Assembly: GCA_035307785.1 (NCBI GenBank) | Contig: DATGHS010000495.1 | Coordinates: forward strand, 1-12,587 | Length of the DNA stretch: 12,587 nucleotides | Source: DATGHS01 sp035307785 | GTDB lineage: Bacteria; Planctomycetota; Planctomycetia; Gemmatales; Gemmataceae | Direction of reading: 5' to 3' | Shown: piece after piece, positions 1-7,622 of the stretch | How the letters are laid out: each line of letters begins with the position of its first letter | Numbering within the stretch: position 1 is the first letter of the stretch | Translations under genes and position numbers: made by a program | Notes under the pieces: model-generated | The model's database searches: none | What the model was told of the DNA's origin: nothing | Seen by the model: the letters and a program-made list of their open reading frames with translations, nothing else

Positions 1-1983
1 CTCGAAGCCGAGGCTCTACTGGCCAGGGTCTTGGAAACGCAGCTCGCGAAATTAGGGCCTCACCACCCCAAAACTCTCGTCAGCAAGAGCAACCTCGCCG
101 CTGTCTTGTTGCGGAACGATCATATTGACCAGGCGGAATCGCTCCTCCAGGAATCTGTTCCCGAACTTCGCGTGAAGCTGGGCGATGATCACCCCTCCAC
201 CTTGGGTGCTGTCAGTAACCTTGCGAGCGCTTACTCGGTGCGCGGGAAGCCCTCCGAGGCGGAGCGGCTCTTAAAACAAGCTATCGCGGTCGCCAGCACA
301 AAACTCGGCGGCTCCCATACTCTGGTCCTCAATATCCAGCACTGCCTGGGCGAGTTCTATGCATCGAAGGGCCAGTATGAAAATGCCGCACGCGTTATGA
401 GCGACGTACTCGACCGGGCGCGCGCCAAGGTAGGGGACAACAACCCAATTACCGTCGATATCAAAGCTACCTTGGCCCTTGACTATGAAAAGTGCGAGCG
501 CTACGCAGAAGCAGAACGATTGTTCTCCGAGGTGGTGCCGGCTCGCCGGGCCAGGCTAGGAGAATCATCCCCCGCCACGAAGGACAGCACCTTCCGTCTG
601 GGATGGCTCTACTGTGTAAATGAGAAGCTCGATGAAGCCGAGCCTTTGCTTCGGAAATTGCTTGCAATCCAGCGCAGGCAGTCGGGGCCCGACAACGTGG
701 ACACGCTTTACACGGTGGATTGCCTCGCATGCGTGGTGCGAAAGAAAGGCCAATTCAGCGAGGCCGAGGCTCTGTATCGACTCGCGTACGAAGGCCGGAC
801 ATCGAAACTCGGTCCTTTAGACCCCTACACCCTTGCCACCAAAGGTGAACTCGCATCGCTATACCGTCAGCAGGGCCGCTTGGACGAGGCAGAGCGGCTT
901 TCTCAGGAGGTGGTCAAAGCTCAAGCGACCAGCCTGGGCGAAGACCACGCCGATACGCTCGACAGTATGGCCAATCTCTTGCTTGTCTACTTAGATCGCA
1001 AAAAGACCGATGAGGCTATACCGCTCGGCAGACGGCTTCTGGATATTCGCCGCAAAAAACTCGGTCCCAAACACACGGATACGGTGTGGACCGCCGAGGA
1101 ATTGGCGATCGCGCTTTTGGCAGCAGGTCAAGTCGACCAGGCGGAGCCACTATTTCTTGAAGTGCTGACGGACCGGCGCGAGTCGCAACCGGCTGATGAT
1201 CCCGATGTAATGCTTGCCTTGAAAAACGTTTTTTCATTTTACGTCTTGACAAGTCGATTTGCGAAAGCAGAGCCGCTGGCCAGAGAATTCTTGGAAACAC
1301 AGCGAGTGAAACTGGGGCCGGACGATCCGGAAACTCTTAAAACCATGCAAGTCATGGCGTTCATCTGCCGAAACGACGGCAAAATCGCCGACGCCGTGAG
1401 CATGCTCAAACAAGTACTGCAGAAACAATTACTAGCCAAGAATCCGGATGCTGCTCAGCCAGACGTCTGGTCAACGATGTACACCATGGCTTGTCTGTAC
1501 GAAGAGGACAACCAGATTGACCAAGCCGAACCGCTATTTCGCGAGGCCTTCGCGGGGGCGCGAAAGGTTCTTGGTCTACAAGACGCCACCGCGCACGAGT
1601 ATCTGAATGGTCTTCTCGAGCTTTATCAAAGGGAGTGTTACAAAGGCAAAGCCGAGGAGTTGCTGCGCGACTGCCTGGCTGAGGCGCAAAAGAAAAACAG
1701 CTATACCTGGGCGGTTGGCTTCTTTCGTCTCAAGCTCGGTGCGCTCTTGCTGGATGAGCAGAGATACGCCGAGGCCGAGCAGCTGCTTCTGCAAGGTTAT
1801 TCAGACATCAACAGATGTTCCGCCACCATCCCCGCCTTTAGCAACATCAGTGCGACCTTGACGGAGGTATGGCTCGCTGAGCTATATGACAAGATGGGCC
1901 GTAGTGACGAAGCTAAGAAATGGGGGCGAAAGAACCAGCCAGAGATCACGCCGCTGCCGGCGGCGACCTCAGTCAAAGACTGA
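1..1983 (+). CDS. TPR-repeat protein (kinesin light chain type), 5' end outside the window
   Basis: The frame is open from the first base of the window, so the gene starts upstream; the TTG at 31 is just an internal codon. About 660 residues are visible, ending at TGA 1981-1983. They consist almost entirely of roughly 42-residue repeats of the TPR_10/TPR_12 type: a helix pair with LA.LY, G...EAE.L and a linker such as KLG..HP.TL (for example LGDDHPSTL, LGEDHADTL, LGPDDPETL). I count about 14 units, degenerating near the C-terminus, which ends in a short Pro/Ala-rich tail. Such arrays form a right-handed solenoid that binds protein partners. In Planctomycetota this array is very often the C-terminal half of a Hanks-type Ser/Thr kinase; that N-terminal domain would lie upstream and is inference. 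No signal peptide or membrane segment is visible. The TPR call is certain; the full-length function is not. Confidence 0.9.
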   Translation, partial: LEAEALLARVLETQLAKLGPHHPKTLVSKSNLAAVLLRNDHIDQAESLLQESVPELRVKLGDDHPSTLGAVSNLASAYSVRGKPSEAERLLKQAIAVASTKLGGSHTLVLNIQHCLGEFYASKGQYENAARVMSDVLDRARAKVGDNNPITVDIKATLALDYEKCERYAEAERLFSEVVPARRARLGESSPATKDSTFRLGWLYCVNEKLDEAEPLLRKLLAIQRRQSGPDNVDTLYTVDCLACVVRKKGQFSEAEALYRLAYEGRTSKLGPLDPYTLATKGELASLYRQQGRLDEAERLSQEVVKAQATSLGEDHADTLDSMANLLLVYLDRKKTDEAIPLGRRLLDIRRKKLGPKHTDTVWTAEELAIALLAAGQVDQAEPLFLEVLTDRRESQPADDPDVMLALKNVFSFYVLTSRFAKAEPLAREFLETQRVKLGPDDPETLKTMQVMAFICRNDGKIADAVSMLKQVLQKQLLAKNPDAAQPDVWSTMYTMACLYEEDNQIDQAEPLFREAFAGARKVLGLQDATAHEYLNGLLELYQRECYKGKAEELLRDCLAEAQKKNSYTWAVGFFRLKLGALLLDEQRYAEAEQLLLQGYSDINRCSATIPAFSNISATLTEVWLAELYDKMGRSDEAKKWGRKNQPEITPLPAATSVKD

Positions 1984-2280
1984 TCTGCCTCATTTCTTGC
2001 CAGTGGCTACCGCCGGTTCGCCTGGGCCGAATTCCGGATTGCTTCCAGCGTCTCTTCCGCCATCTGCAAAACCGCGCAGGCGCGCTTGCATTTCGCAAAA
2101 AGGATCGTAGTGTTGCGTTGGCCGCTAGCTAGTTAGCACCTCTTGGCAGCAGAAACGGCCATCATTTTTAGAATTCCACGTCACTTTTCCGAGCGCATCA
2201 TGATCACCCGTTATCAAACTTGCGTCCGAACTTGTAACCGAACTCTCGCCTGCACTCAGTTACTCACTTCTCCACTCACT

Positions 2281-2403
2281 TTTCGACTTTTTTCGACCAA
2301 GTTTGTGGAGGCGCCGCGCGCAGACTGCAATCCTCTGCGCCAGCAGAACTTACGGCGGCGATGGCAAATGGGCGAGCAGTCGGAAAGTCGAAAAAAGTCG
2401 AAA
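2281..2403. repeat. 123-bp nested inverted-repeat element
   Basis: The outer arms are a perfect 17-bp inverted repeat, TTTCGACTTTTTTCGAC at 2281-2297 and its reverse complement at 2387-2403. Two further 6-bp complementary pairs nest inside: CGCCGC 2312-2317 with GCGGCG 2355-2360, and GCGCAG 2318-2323 with CTGCGC 2335-2340 around an 11-nt loop. The fold is collinear, so it could form in RNA from either strand. It could be a structured RNA, a terminator complex between the convergent genes, or a small MITE-like element with terminal inverted repeats. I see no target-site duplication. Confidence 0.5.
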
Positions 2404-2423
2404 TCTGCATCGAAACGGAGCCC

Positions 2424-2458
2424 GCAGCGCAGGCAAGGGATTCCCTTGCTTGTGCTGC
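2424..2458 (-). terminator. Stem-loop just after the PDZ gene stop
   Basis: Arms 2424-2439 and 2443-2458 are complementary over 16 positions except two. The inner seven (GCAAGGG/CCCTTGC) are perfect around a 3-nt loop. The stem begins 14 nt past the PDZ stop codon. The two odd positions are G.U pairs in plus-strand RNA but A.C mismatches in minus-strand RNA. There is no U-tract directly after it on the minus strand; the T-run near 2391-2396 is about 28 nt further on. It is plausibly a transcript 3' end, not a textbook intrinsic terminator. Confidence 0.4.
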
Positions 2459-2472
2459 AGGCGCAGGAAGCC

Positions 2473-3537
2473 TTACTTCTTCGGCGCTTCGAGTTGCTGG
2501 AGCTTCTTCTCCAATTCCGCAACCCGGCGCTGGAGATCCTGAATTTCACGAGACTGATCTTGGCCGAAGCCGCCCAGGTTCGTGGGTGGAATTCGGTCGA
2601 ATCCTTGCGCCGGCATGAAGCCCGAAGCGCCATCATGCGGCGTGACTTTCAGCGACACCGTCTTCGTGCCGCGCATTATCTTGAGCGAGATTTCCTTGCC
2701 GCTGCCGGCGCTTTGAATGGCGTTCCGCAAATCATCCGGGGTTTTGACCGGATGATCATCAATGGCAGTGATCACGTCATCCCGATTGAGGCCGGCCTGC
2801 GCAGCAGGCGAATTCGGCATCACGTCGGTGACGATAACGCCGGTGTCGGTGCTAACCTTCAGCTTTTCCTTCATCTCGGGCGTGAGCGGTTGCGCTTGCA
2901 CGCCGATGAACGGTGTGCGGCGGAAGTTCGCTTGCTGCGGCATATTGGGGAATTGCGGGAAGCCCTGGAAGTTATTTGGAAACTGCGGAAACGTATTCGG
3001 CAGTTGCTGGGGACCAAAGGCCAGATTCGCCGGCCGCTCGCCCACGGTCACCGCGATCTGTTGATCCTTGCCGCCGCGCATCACGTCCACATTGATTTTG
3101 TCGCCGGGTTTGTGCGAACCAATCGCTTGCATGAATTGGTTCACGTCGGCTACCTGGTGCTTGCCGACCTTGGTGATACGATCGCCGCGCTGCAAGCCGG
3201 CCTGGGCGGCCGGGCTATTTGGAATCACGTCCATCACCTCGACGCCATTGCCTGCACTGGGTTGATTGGGCTGGTTGCCGGGTTCGTTCGGCTGCATTTC
3301 GGGACCAACCATCACGCCCAGGTAGCCACGTTGTTGCGTGGCGTTTTGCCCTGGTTGCCGGTGGGCATCCGTTCGTGGGTCGATGGGCGTCGGCGCGGGG
3401 TTCACAGCCGGCGGTTGGGTCTTCGGCGTATCGGGTGTCTTCGGCGGGTCTGGGTTGTCGCGCGATTGGGCCCACGCAGCCAGGCTCAAGGAAACAACCG
3501 CGATGAGAGCGAGTCCGCCAGTTCGAAACAGACGCAT
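2473..3537 (-). CDS. Secreted tandem-PDZ domain protein without a protease domain
   Basis: 354 residues from the ATG at 3537, preceded 6 nt upstream by a strong AAAGGAG ribosome-binding site (3544-3550). The longer in-frame start at 3657 is rejected because only this one places a signal peptide at the N-terminus (about residues 1-24, ending in AWAQS). Next come a Pro/Thr/Asn-rich linker (25-68), PDZ1 (about 70-166) and a Phe/Pro/Asn-rich spacer (170-205). PDZ2 (about 208-300) follows, then a short coiled coil near 328-350 with IQDLQRRVAELEKKLQQLE. Both PDZ domains carry the HtrA-like core PNSPAAQAGL followed by D.I. There is no trypsin-like His-Asp-Ser domain. It probably binds exposed C-termini or unfolded segments of envelope proteins as an adaptor or scaffold. 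The protein is encoded downstream of the DJ-1 family gene on the same strand, with its own RBS after a 163-bp gap. The architecture is clear; the partner is unknown. Confidence 0.88.
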   Translation of the reverse strand: MRLFRTGGLALIAVVSLSLAAWAQSRDNPDPPKTPDTPKTQPPAVNPAPTPIDPRTDAHRQPGQNATQQRGYLGVMVGPEMQPNEPGNQPNQPSAGNGVEVMDVIPNSPAAQAGLQRGDRITKVGKHQVADVNQFMQAIGSHKPGDKINVDVMRGGKDQQIAVTVGERPANLAFGPQQLPNTFPQFPNNFQGFPQFPNMPQQANFRRTPFIGVQAQPLTPEMKEKLKVSTDTGVIVTDVMPNSPAAQAGLNRDDVITAIDDHPVKTPDDLRNAIQSAGSGKEISLKIMRGTKTVSLKVTPHDGASGFMPAQGFDRIPPTNLGGFGQDQSREIQDLQRRVAELEKKLQQLEAPKK

Positions 3538-3574
3538 GGTCTTCTCCTTTGGAAGGGCACGAGACAAATCAACA

Positions 3575-3608
3575 TCTCCGGACCGGTGCTGTGCACCCGT
3601 TCCGGAGA
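3575..3608 (-). promoter_or_regulatory. Strong hairpin in the leader of the PDZ gene
   Basis: TCTCCGGA (3575-3582) pairs with TCCGGAGA (3601-3608). Next to it, CCGGTGC (3583-3589) pairs with GCACCCG (3593-3599) with one mismatch, leaving a single bulged base and a 3-nt TGT loop. It lies between the DJ-1 family gene and the PDZ gene, about 24 nt upstream of the AAAGGAG site. It could be a leader element, an end-of-transcript structure for the upstream gene, or an operator-like palindrome. No U-run follows on the minus strand, so I do not call it a terminator. Confidence 0.4.
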
Positions 3609-3665
3609 CCTCGGTTAGGCATCCTGGCCGCACGACATCGCCATCCAGGAGTATCACTTCAGAAA

Positions 3666-3690
3666 GCCCGGGGATGGAAATCCCTTGGGC
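3666..3690 (-). terminator. Possible terminator stem after the DJ-1/PfpI gene
   Basis: GCCCGGGGAT (3666-3675) and ATCCCTTGGGC (3680-3690) form an imperfect stem with a 4-nt loop, starting about 10 nt after the stop codon of the DJ-1/PfpI gene. On the minus strand the 3' side is followed by TTTCTG, a very short U-tract. The position fits a weak intrinsic terminator. Confidence 0.33.
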
Positions 3691-3700
3691 CTATCAGCTA

Positions 3701-4255
3701 TCAATAATGCCCGGCGGGCACCCGGGAAAACAGTTTGATCATCGCCTTATTAAAAGCTGGGATGTCGCTCGGTTGCCGACTGGTGACCCAGTTGGCGTCT
3801 TCTACGACTTCACGGTCCAACCAGTTACCGCCGGCATTGCGGATGTCGTCTTGAATAGTGTGGTAGCTGGTGAGCCGCCGGCTGCGCACCAGGTCGGCGG
3901 AGACGAGAATCCACGGCGCATGGCAAATGACCGCCATCGGCTTGCCGGCATCCTGGAAGTGCTTGACGAACGACTTGACCTCCGGCACGACGCGGAGGGC
4001 GTCGGCATTCAGCGCGCCGCCGGGCAGAAGGAGGGCGTCGTAGTCTTCGGGCCGAGCATCGTGGAGAAGCCGGTCCACAGGCACGCTTCTTCCCTTATCG
4101 TGATGCCGAAAGGCTTGAACCATGCCCGGCTTCGGCGCAATGACTTCAACGTGAGCGCCTGCCTTTTGCAACGCGTTCATCGGCTCGACCAGTTCCGGTT
4201 CCTCGAAGCCATCGGTCACGATGGCCGCCACATGCAATTGAGACAAATCCGCCAT
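3701..4255 (-). CDS. DJ-1/PfpI superfamily protein (class I glutamine amidotransferase-like)
   Basis: 184 residues, the usual length for the PfpI/YhbO branch. The ATG at 4255 has an AAGGAG site (4264-4269) 8 nt upstream. The family landmarks are present in order: the glutamate of DGFEEPEL (E18), the oxyanion strand LLLPGG (76-80) and the nucleophile elbow AVICHAPW with Cys111-His112. Members include deglycase/glyoxalase-type enzymes that act on methylglyoxal adducts, stress chaperones such as YhbO, and the intracellular peptidase PfpI. The motif CHAPW (CHGPW in many relatives) points to the PfpI/YhbO group rather than to amidotransferases such as HisH. No signal peptide, so cytoplasmic. It lies between the histidine kinase gene upstream and the PDZ gene downstream on the same strand, with gaps too large for tight coupling. 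Family certain, substrate not. Confidence 0.9.
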   Translation of the reverse strand: MADLSQLHVAAIVTDGFEEPELVEPMNALQKAGAHVEVIAPKPGMVQAFRHHDKGRSVPVDRLLHDARPEDYDALLLPGGALNADALRVVPEVKSFVKHFQDAGKPMAVICHAPWILVSADLVRSRRLTSYHTIQDDIRNAGGNWLDREVVEDANWVTSRQPSDIPAFNKAMIKLFSRVPAGHY

Positions 4256-4453
4256 GTTGCCGTCTCCTTCGCCGCAAATGGAAAGTGGTTACAGTCTTGC
4301 CGATGGTTCGACAGAAGAGCACTTGCGAACAAGGTGCAATTTGTGTGCCAGATAACGGTGGAAGACCGCTTGCCGCAATTTGTTTCAGCGGAAGAAGTTG
4401 CAGAGAGGAAACGAGTCAAATGGCGGCGAAGAAGCAAACCTTGGGAAGCGGTA

Positions 4454-4473
4454 TGCCCGTCATTGCACGGGCA
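4454..4473 (-). terminator. Short stem-loop spanning the histidine kinase stop codon
   Basis: TGCCCGT (4454-4460) and ACGGGCA (4467-4473) are perfectly complementary around a 6-nt loop. The loop and arms include the last codons and the TGA of the kinase gene. There is no U-tract after it on the minus strand. It may mark the transcript end or be chance. Confidence 0.25.
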
Positions 4474-5143
4474 GCCAAATCGTGAATTGCGTGCCGCGGC
4501 CCGGCTCGCTTTGCACTTCGATGCGGCCGCCGTGGCGTTCAATAATTCGGCGCGTAGTTGCCAGACCAAGCCCGGTGCCGCCGGGGCGGGTCGAGTAAAA
4601 GGGTTTGAAGATCTTCTTCTGATCTTCGAGCGACATGCCGCTGCCAGTGTCGATCAGGTCGAGTCGAACCTGGTCGCCTTCCTTGCGGGCCTGAAAGGTA
4701 AGCTGCCCCCCCTGCCCCAACGCTTGCTCGGCATTGAGCATCAGATTGAGCAGCGCTTGCTTGAAGAGCTGCGGATCAAGCGACACGGCGGGCAAATCGG
4801 TGGGAATGAACGTCTTAATTTCAATATTGGCCGTGCGAGCTTGCGGCCCAAAGAAATCGATCATTTCATCGATGAGCTCGCCAAGCCGAACCGGCTGCCG
4901 GTTGAGTTCGCCGAGGCGAGCGAAGCGGAGAAAGTCGTTGGCCATCTCGCCCAAGCGCTTGCACTCGTGCTCCAGTCGCACCACACGATCGAGAATGCGC
5001 CGTTCACGCGGCGACTGCGGAGATTGAAGGTCTTCTGCCAGCAGTTGCAGGTTCATGCCGAGCGTGCCCAGATGGTTCTTCAACTCGTGGATGAAGCCGC
5101 CGGCCAGTTCCGCCAGTTCGGTATTGGGATCGGTAGGAGGCAT
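4460..5143 (-). CDS. Small soluble sensor-type histidine kinase (DHp + HATPase_c only)
   Basis: 227 residues from the ATG at 5143. A longer frame from 5257 is rejected because its extra 38 codons are the translation of an intergenic palindrome. No convincing ribosome-binding site precedes 5143. The protein consists of just the two catalytic parts of a two-component kinase. A dimerisation/phosphoacceptor helix carries the H-box FIHELKN (His19), and a Bergerat-fold ATPase follows. The latter has the N-box NLMLNAEQAL (N133, N137), G1 box DTGSGMS (165-171), F-box FKPFYS (179-184) and G2 box GGTGLGLA (188-195). It should autophosphorylate His19 from ATP and pass the phosphate to a response regulator. 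There is no transmembrane segment, PAS/GAF input domain or adjacent regulator, so input and output are unknown. It lies downstream of pnp on the same strand, separated by a palindromic repeat. Confidence 0.87.
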   Translation of the reverse strand: MPPTDPNTELAELAGGFIHELKNHLGTLGMNLQLLAEDLQSPQSPRERRILDRVVRLEHECKRLGEMANDFLRFARLGELNRQPVRLGELIDEMIDFFGPQARTANIEIKTFIPTDLPAVSLDPQLFKQALLNLMLNAEQALGQGGQLTFQARKEGDQVRLDLIDTGSGMSLEDQKKIFKPFYSTRPGGTGLGLATTRRIIERHGGRIEVQSEPGRGTQFTIWLPVQ

Positions 5144-5157
5144 GATCCGTAAACAAA

Positions 5158-5235
5158 TCACCACAAAGAACACCAAGAACACAAAGCATTTTATGGCTGG
5201 CGTCTGCTTTGTGCTCTTGGTGTACTTGGTGGTGA
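5158..5235. repeat. Palindromic repeat (CACCAAGAACACAAAG type) between pnp and the kinase
   Basis: Arms 5158-5188 and 5205-5235 are complementary at 28 of 31 positions around a 16-nt loop. Each arm is built of related AC-rich words (CACAAAGAACACCAAGAACACAAAG). Translated, such an element yields the spurious peptide TTKNTKNTK...FVLLVYLVV, which turns up as false N-terminal extensions, as it does here for the kinase. It fills most of the 110 bp between the pnp stop and the kinase start and could act as a transcript-end hairpin in either direction. Only one copy is in the window. Confidence 0.8.
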
Positions 5236-5253
5236 ATTTATTGGGCCCTGGTT

Positions 5254-7560
5254 TCAACGCGATCCTTCGTCATCTCGTTCGCGGTATTCGCGGGGCTCGC
5301 GCGATTCACGCGCCTCGGATTCTTCGCGCGGGCGGCGGTCGCCGCCTCGGCCTCGGCCATCGCCACGGCGGCCGCCATCGCGGTCCCGATCCCGATCCCG
5401 GCCGCCATCGCGGTCGCGGCGTGGTTCCCGTGGCGGCGGCGGCGGAGCCGGCGGCAAGCCTGCTGCCTCGCGAATGAGCACCTTCCGCGAAAGCTTGACC
5501 CGATCCTGATCGTCGATGGCAATTACTTTGACTTGCAAGATGTCGCCGACTTTGCAGACATCTTCGACCTTGCCGACATACTTGTCGTCCAGTTCGCTGA
5601 TGTGGCACAGGCCATCGCGGCCCGGCAAAATTTCGATGAAAGCGCCGAAGTCTTTCACCGAAGTGACCCGGCCTTCGTACACCTTGCCGACACGCACTTC
5701 CTCGGTGATCGCTTCGACCCGCGCCCGTGCCGCGTCGGCGCCGGCCGCATCCATATGGGCAATGTAAACGGTGCCATCGTCGTCGATGTCGATCTTGGCG
5801 CCAGTCGATTCCTGGATGCCCTTGATGTTCTTGCCACCCGGCCCGATGAGGAGACCAATCTTCTCGGGATTGATCTTGATCTGAATAAGCCGCGGGGCCG
5901 TCTTGCTGAGTTCCGACCGAGGGGCCATAAGAGTTCGCAGCATGCTCTTCATGATCTCCAGCCGCGCCTCCTTGGCCTGGGTCAACGTGTTGCGAATGAT
6001 CTCTTCGGAAATGCCATCAATCTTGAGATCGAGCTGGATACCCGTGATCCCGCGTTGGGTGCCGGCCACCTTGAAGTCCATGTCACCGAAGTGGTCTTCG
6101 TCGCCCATGATGTCGGTGAGCAGCACATAGCGGCCCGGCTCTTTCACGAGGCCGATGGAGATGCCGGCCACCGGGTTGGCAATCGGCACGCCAGCATCCA
6201 TGAGCGCCAGCGTTCCGCCGCAAACCGAGGCCATGCTCGACGAGCCGTTCGACTCGAGGATTTCGGAAACCAGGCGCACCGTGTATGGGAATTTGGCCGG
6301 GGGGGGCAGCACGGCTTTGAGCGAGCGCTCGGCCAGCATGCCGTGGCCGATTTCCCGTCGCCCCGGGCCACGAATCGGCCGGCATTCACCCACGCTGAAG
6401 GGCGGAAAGTTATAATCGAGCATGAACTTCTTGCTGTACTCTTCCGCGAGGCCTTCAACCCGTTGTTCGTCCGAAACCGTGCCCAACGTGGTGACGACCA
6501 GCGCCTGGGTTTCGCCGCGCTGGAAAATGGCCGAGCCATGCGTTCGCGGCAGCACGCCCACTTCGCAACTGATGGACCGAATCTGCTTCGAGGTGCGGCC
6601 ATCGATGCGCTGTCCTTCGAGGATCATTTCACGAACCACGCGCTCTTCCAATATGCCAAATGCCTGATTCACCTGGGCTGCACTGTACTTCGGCTCGGTC
6701 TCGCCGGCCGCCGGAGCCAGGAATTCCGCCTCGATGCGGGTTTTCATTTCCTTGATTTTTTCGGCCCGCTCCAGTTTGCCGGAGGTCTGCTTGCGAATGC
6801 GGAACTCGTCGGCGAAGCGCTTCAGGAAGATCTCGATCAGCGGATTCGGCTCGGCAGCGGCAGGCGGAATTTTGTCGGGCAAGCCGGCCGCCTTGCGCAG
6901 CTGCTCGATGAGGTCGATCACTTTTGCGATCTGCTTATGGCCAAACATAATCGCCTCGGCCATTTCCTCTTCGCGCATTTCGCGCGCGAAGCCTTCGATC
7001 ATGGTGACGGCGGACTTGGTACCGGCCACAATCAGATCGAGGTCGCTTTCTTCCATCTGGCTATGATTCGGCATCACGATGAGCTGGCCGCCGACGCGCC
7101 CAATGCGAACCGCCCCCGTTGGATGCAAAAAGGGAATCTGCGACAGGTGCAGGGCGGCGCTAGAACCGATGATGCTCAGCACGTCGGGGTCGTGGTCCTT
7201 GTCGGCCGACAGCACGATGATCTGAATCTGAACTTCGTTGAAGTAGTTGCTGGGGAAGAGCGGGCGGATGGGGCGGTCACAAAGGCGAGCGGTAAGAATC
7301 TCCTTGGTGCTGGGCCTGCCTTCTCTCTTGATGAAGCCACCGGGAAATTTGCCGGCCGCATAAGCCTTTTCGCGATAATCGACGGTGAGCGGGAAGAAAT
7401 CTTGGCCTTCTTTCGCCTCGCCTTCAACGGCGGCAGCGAGCACCACGGTGTCGCCCATCCGGACGACAACAGCACCATGTGCTTGTTTGGCGAGTTTGCC
7501 GGTTTCGAGACTAAGGATTTGATCGTTTAGAGAAAGTTCCACGCGAGTTGGTTGTTGCAC
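5254..7560 (-). CDS. pnp: Polyribonucleotide nucleotidyltransferase (PNPase)
   Basis: 768 residues from a GTG at 7560, with AGAGGA about 8 nt upstream. PNPase degrades RNA 3' to 5' using phosphate and can run in reverse to add tails; in many bacteria it works with RNase E and a DEAD helicase. The order is standard: first RNase PH domain (about 1-230, with GFIKREGRPS and RLCDRPIRPLFP), an all-helical linker, and a second, catalytic RNase PH domain (about 310-545). A KH domain with IGPGGKNIK (572-580) and an S1 domain (about 625-694, VYEGRVTSVKDFGAFIEI) follow. The catalytic acidic run GDEDHFGDMDFK (486-497) is intact. Beyond S1 there is a 68-residue disordered tail of Pro followed by Arg/Asp/Gly repeats (RDRDRDRDGG), absent from the E. 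coli enzyme and partly encoded by a 15-bp direct repeat (5371-5385, 5401-5415). It follows rpsO, the classical order. Confidence 0.98.
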   Translation of the reverse strand: MQQPTRVELSLNDQILSLETGKLAKQAHGAVVVRMGDTVVLAAAVEGEAKEGQDFFPLTVDYREKAYAAGKFPGGFIKREGRPSTKEILTARLCDRPIRPLFPSNYFNEVQIQIIVLSADKDHDPDVLSIIGSSAALHLSQIPFLHPTGAVRIGRVGGQLIVMPNHSQMEESDLDLIVAGTKSAVTMIEGFAREMREEEMAEAIMFGHKQIAKVIDLIEQLRKAAGLPDKIPPAAAEPNPLIEIFLKRFADEFRIRKQTSGKLERAEKIKEMKTRIEAEFLAPAAGETEPKYSAAQVNQAFGILEERVVREMILEGQRIDGRTSKQIRSISCEVGVLPRTHGSAIFQRGETQALVVTTLGTVSDEQRVEGLAEEYSKKFMLDYNFPPFSVGECRPIRGPGRREIGHGMLAERSLKAVLPPPAKFPYTVRLVSEILESNGSSSMASVCGGTLALMDAGVPIANPVAGISIGLVKEPGRYVLLTDIMGDEDHFGDMDFKVAGTQRGITGIQLDLKIDGISEEIIRNTLTQAKEARLEIMKSMLRTLMAPRSELSKTAPRLIQIKINPEKIGLLIGPGGKNIKGIQESTGAKIDIDDDGTVYIAHMDAAGADAARARVEAITEEVRVGKVYEGRVTSVKDFGAFIEILPGRDGLCHISELDDKYVGKVEDVCKVGDILQVKVIAIDDQDRVKLSRKVLIREAAGLPPAPPPPPREPRRDRDGGRDRDRDRDGGRRGDGRGRGGDRRPREESEARESREPREYRERDDEGSR

Positions 7561-7622
7561 GAGCTATGTCCTCTCTTCTTCTGGTGATGGCAGGAGTGTC
7601 TTCGCGAAGGGAGTCTTCGGAG

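Larger units (their letters stand above)
1984..2472. other. 489-bp intergenic region between convergent genes
   Basis: This stretch separates the stop of the TPR gene (+) from the stop of the PDZ gene (-). I see no convincing coding sequence. The plus-strand frame that runs through here continues as an antisense shadow of the PDZ gene. The left part (1984-2280) holds nothing I can name. The right part holds a nested inverted-repeat structure (2281-2403) and a stem-loop next to the PDZ stop (2424-2458), both listed separately. Confidence 0.6.

Noticed and set aside
2143..3618. Long plus-strand open frame (491 codons)
   Set aside because: It is antisense to the PDZ gene, whose signal peptide, RBS and domains are clear. 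The predicted peptide is Arg/His-rich with no family features.
3338..5152. Long plus-strand open frame (604 codons)
   Set aside because: It overlaps the PDZ, DJ-1/PfpI and histidine kinase genes on the other strand; an open antisense frame in GC-rich DNA.
5144..5257. 38-codon N-terminal extension of the histidine kinase with an apparent membrane helix
   Set aside because: It is the translation of the palindromic repeat, begins inside the pnp stop region, and has no ribosome-binding site.
5533..7530. Long plus-strand open frame (665 codons)
   Set aside because: It is wholly antisense to pnp, which is unambiguous.
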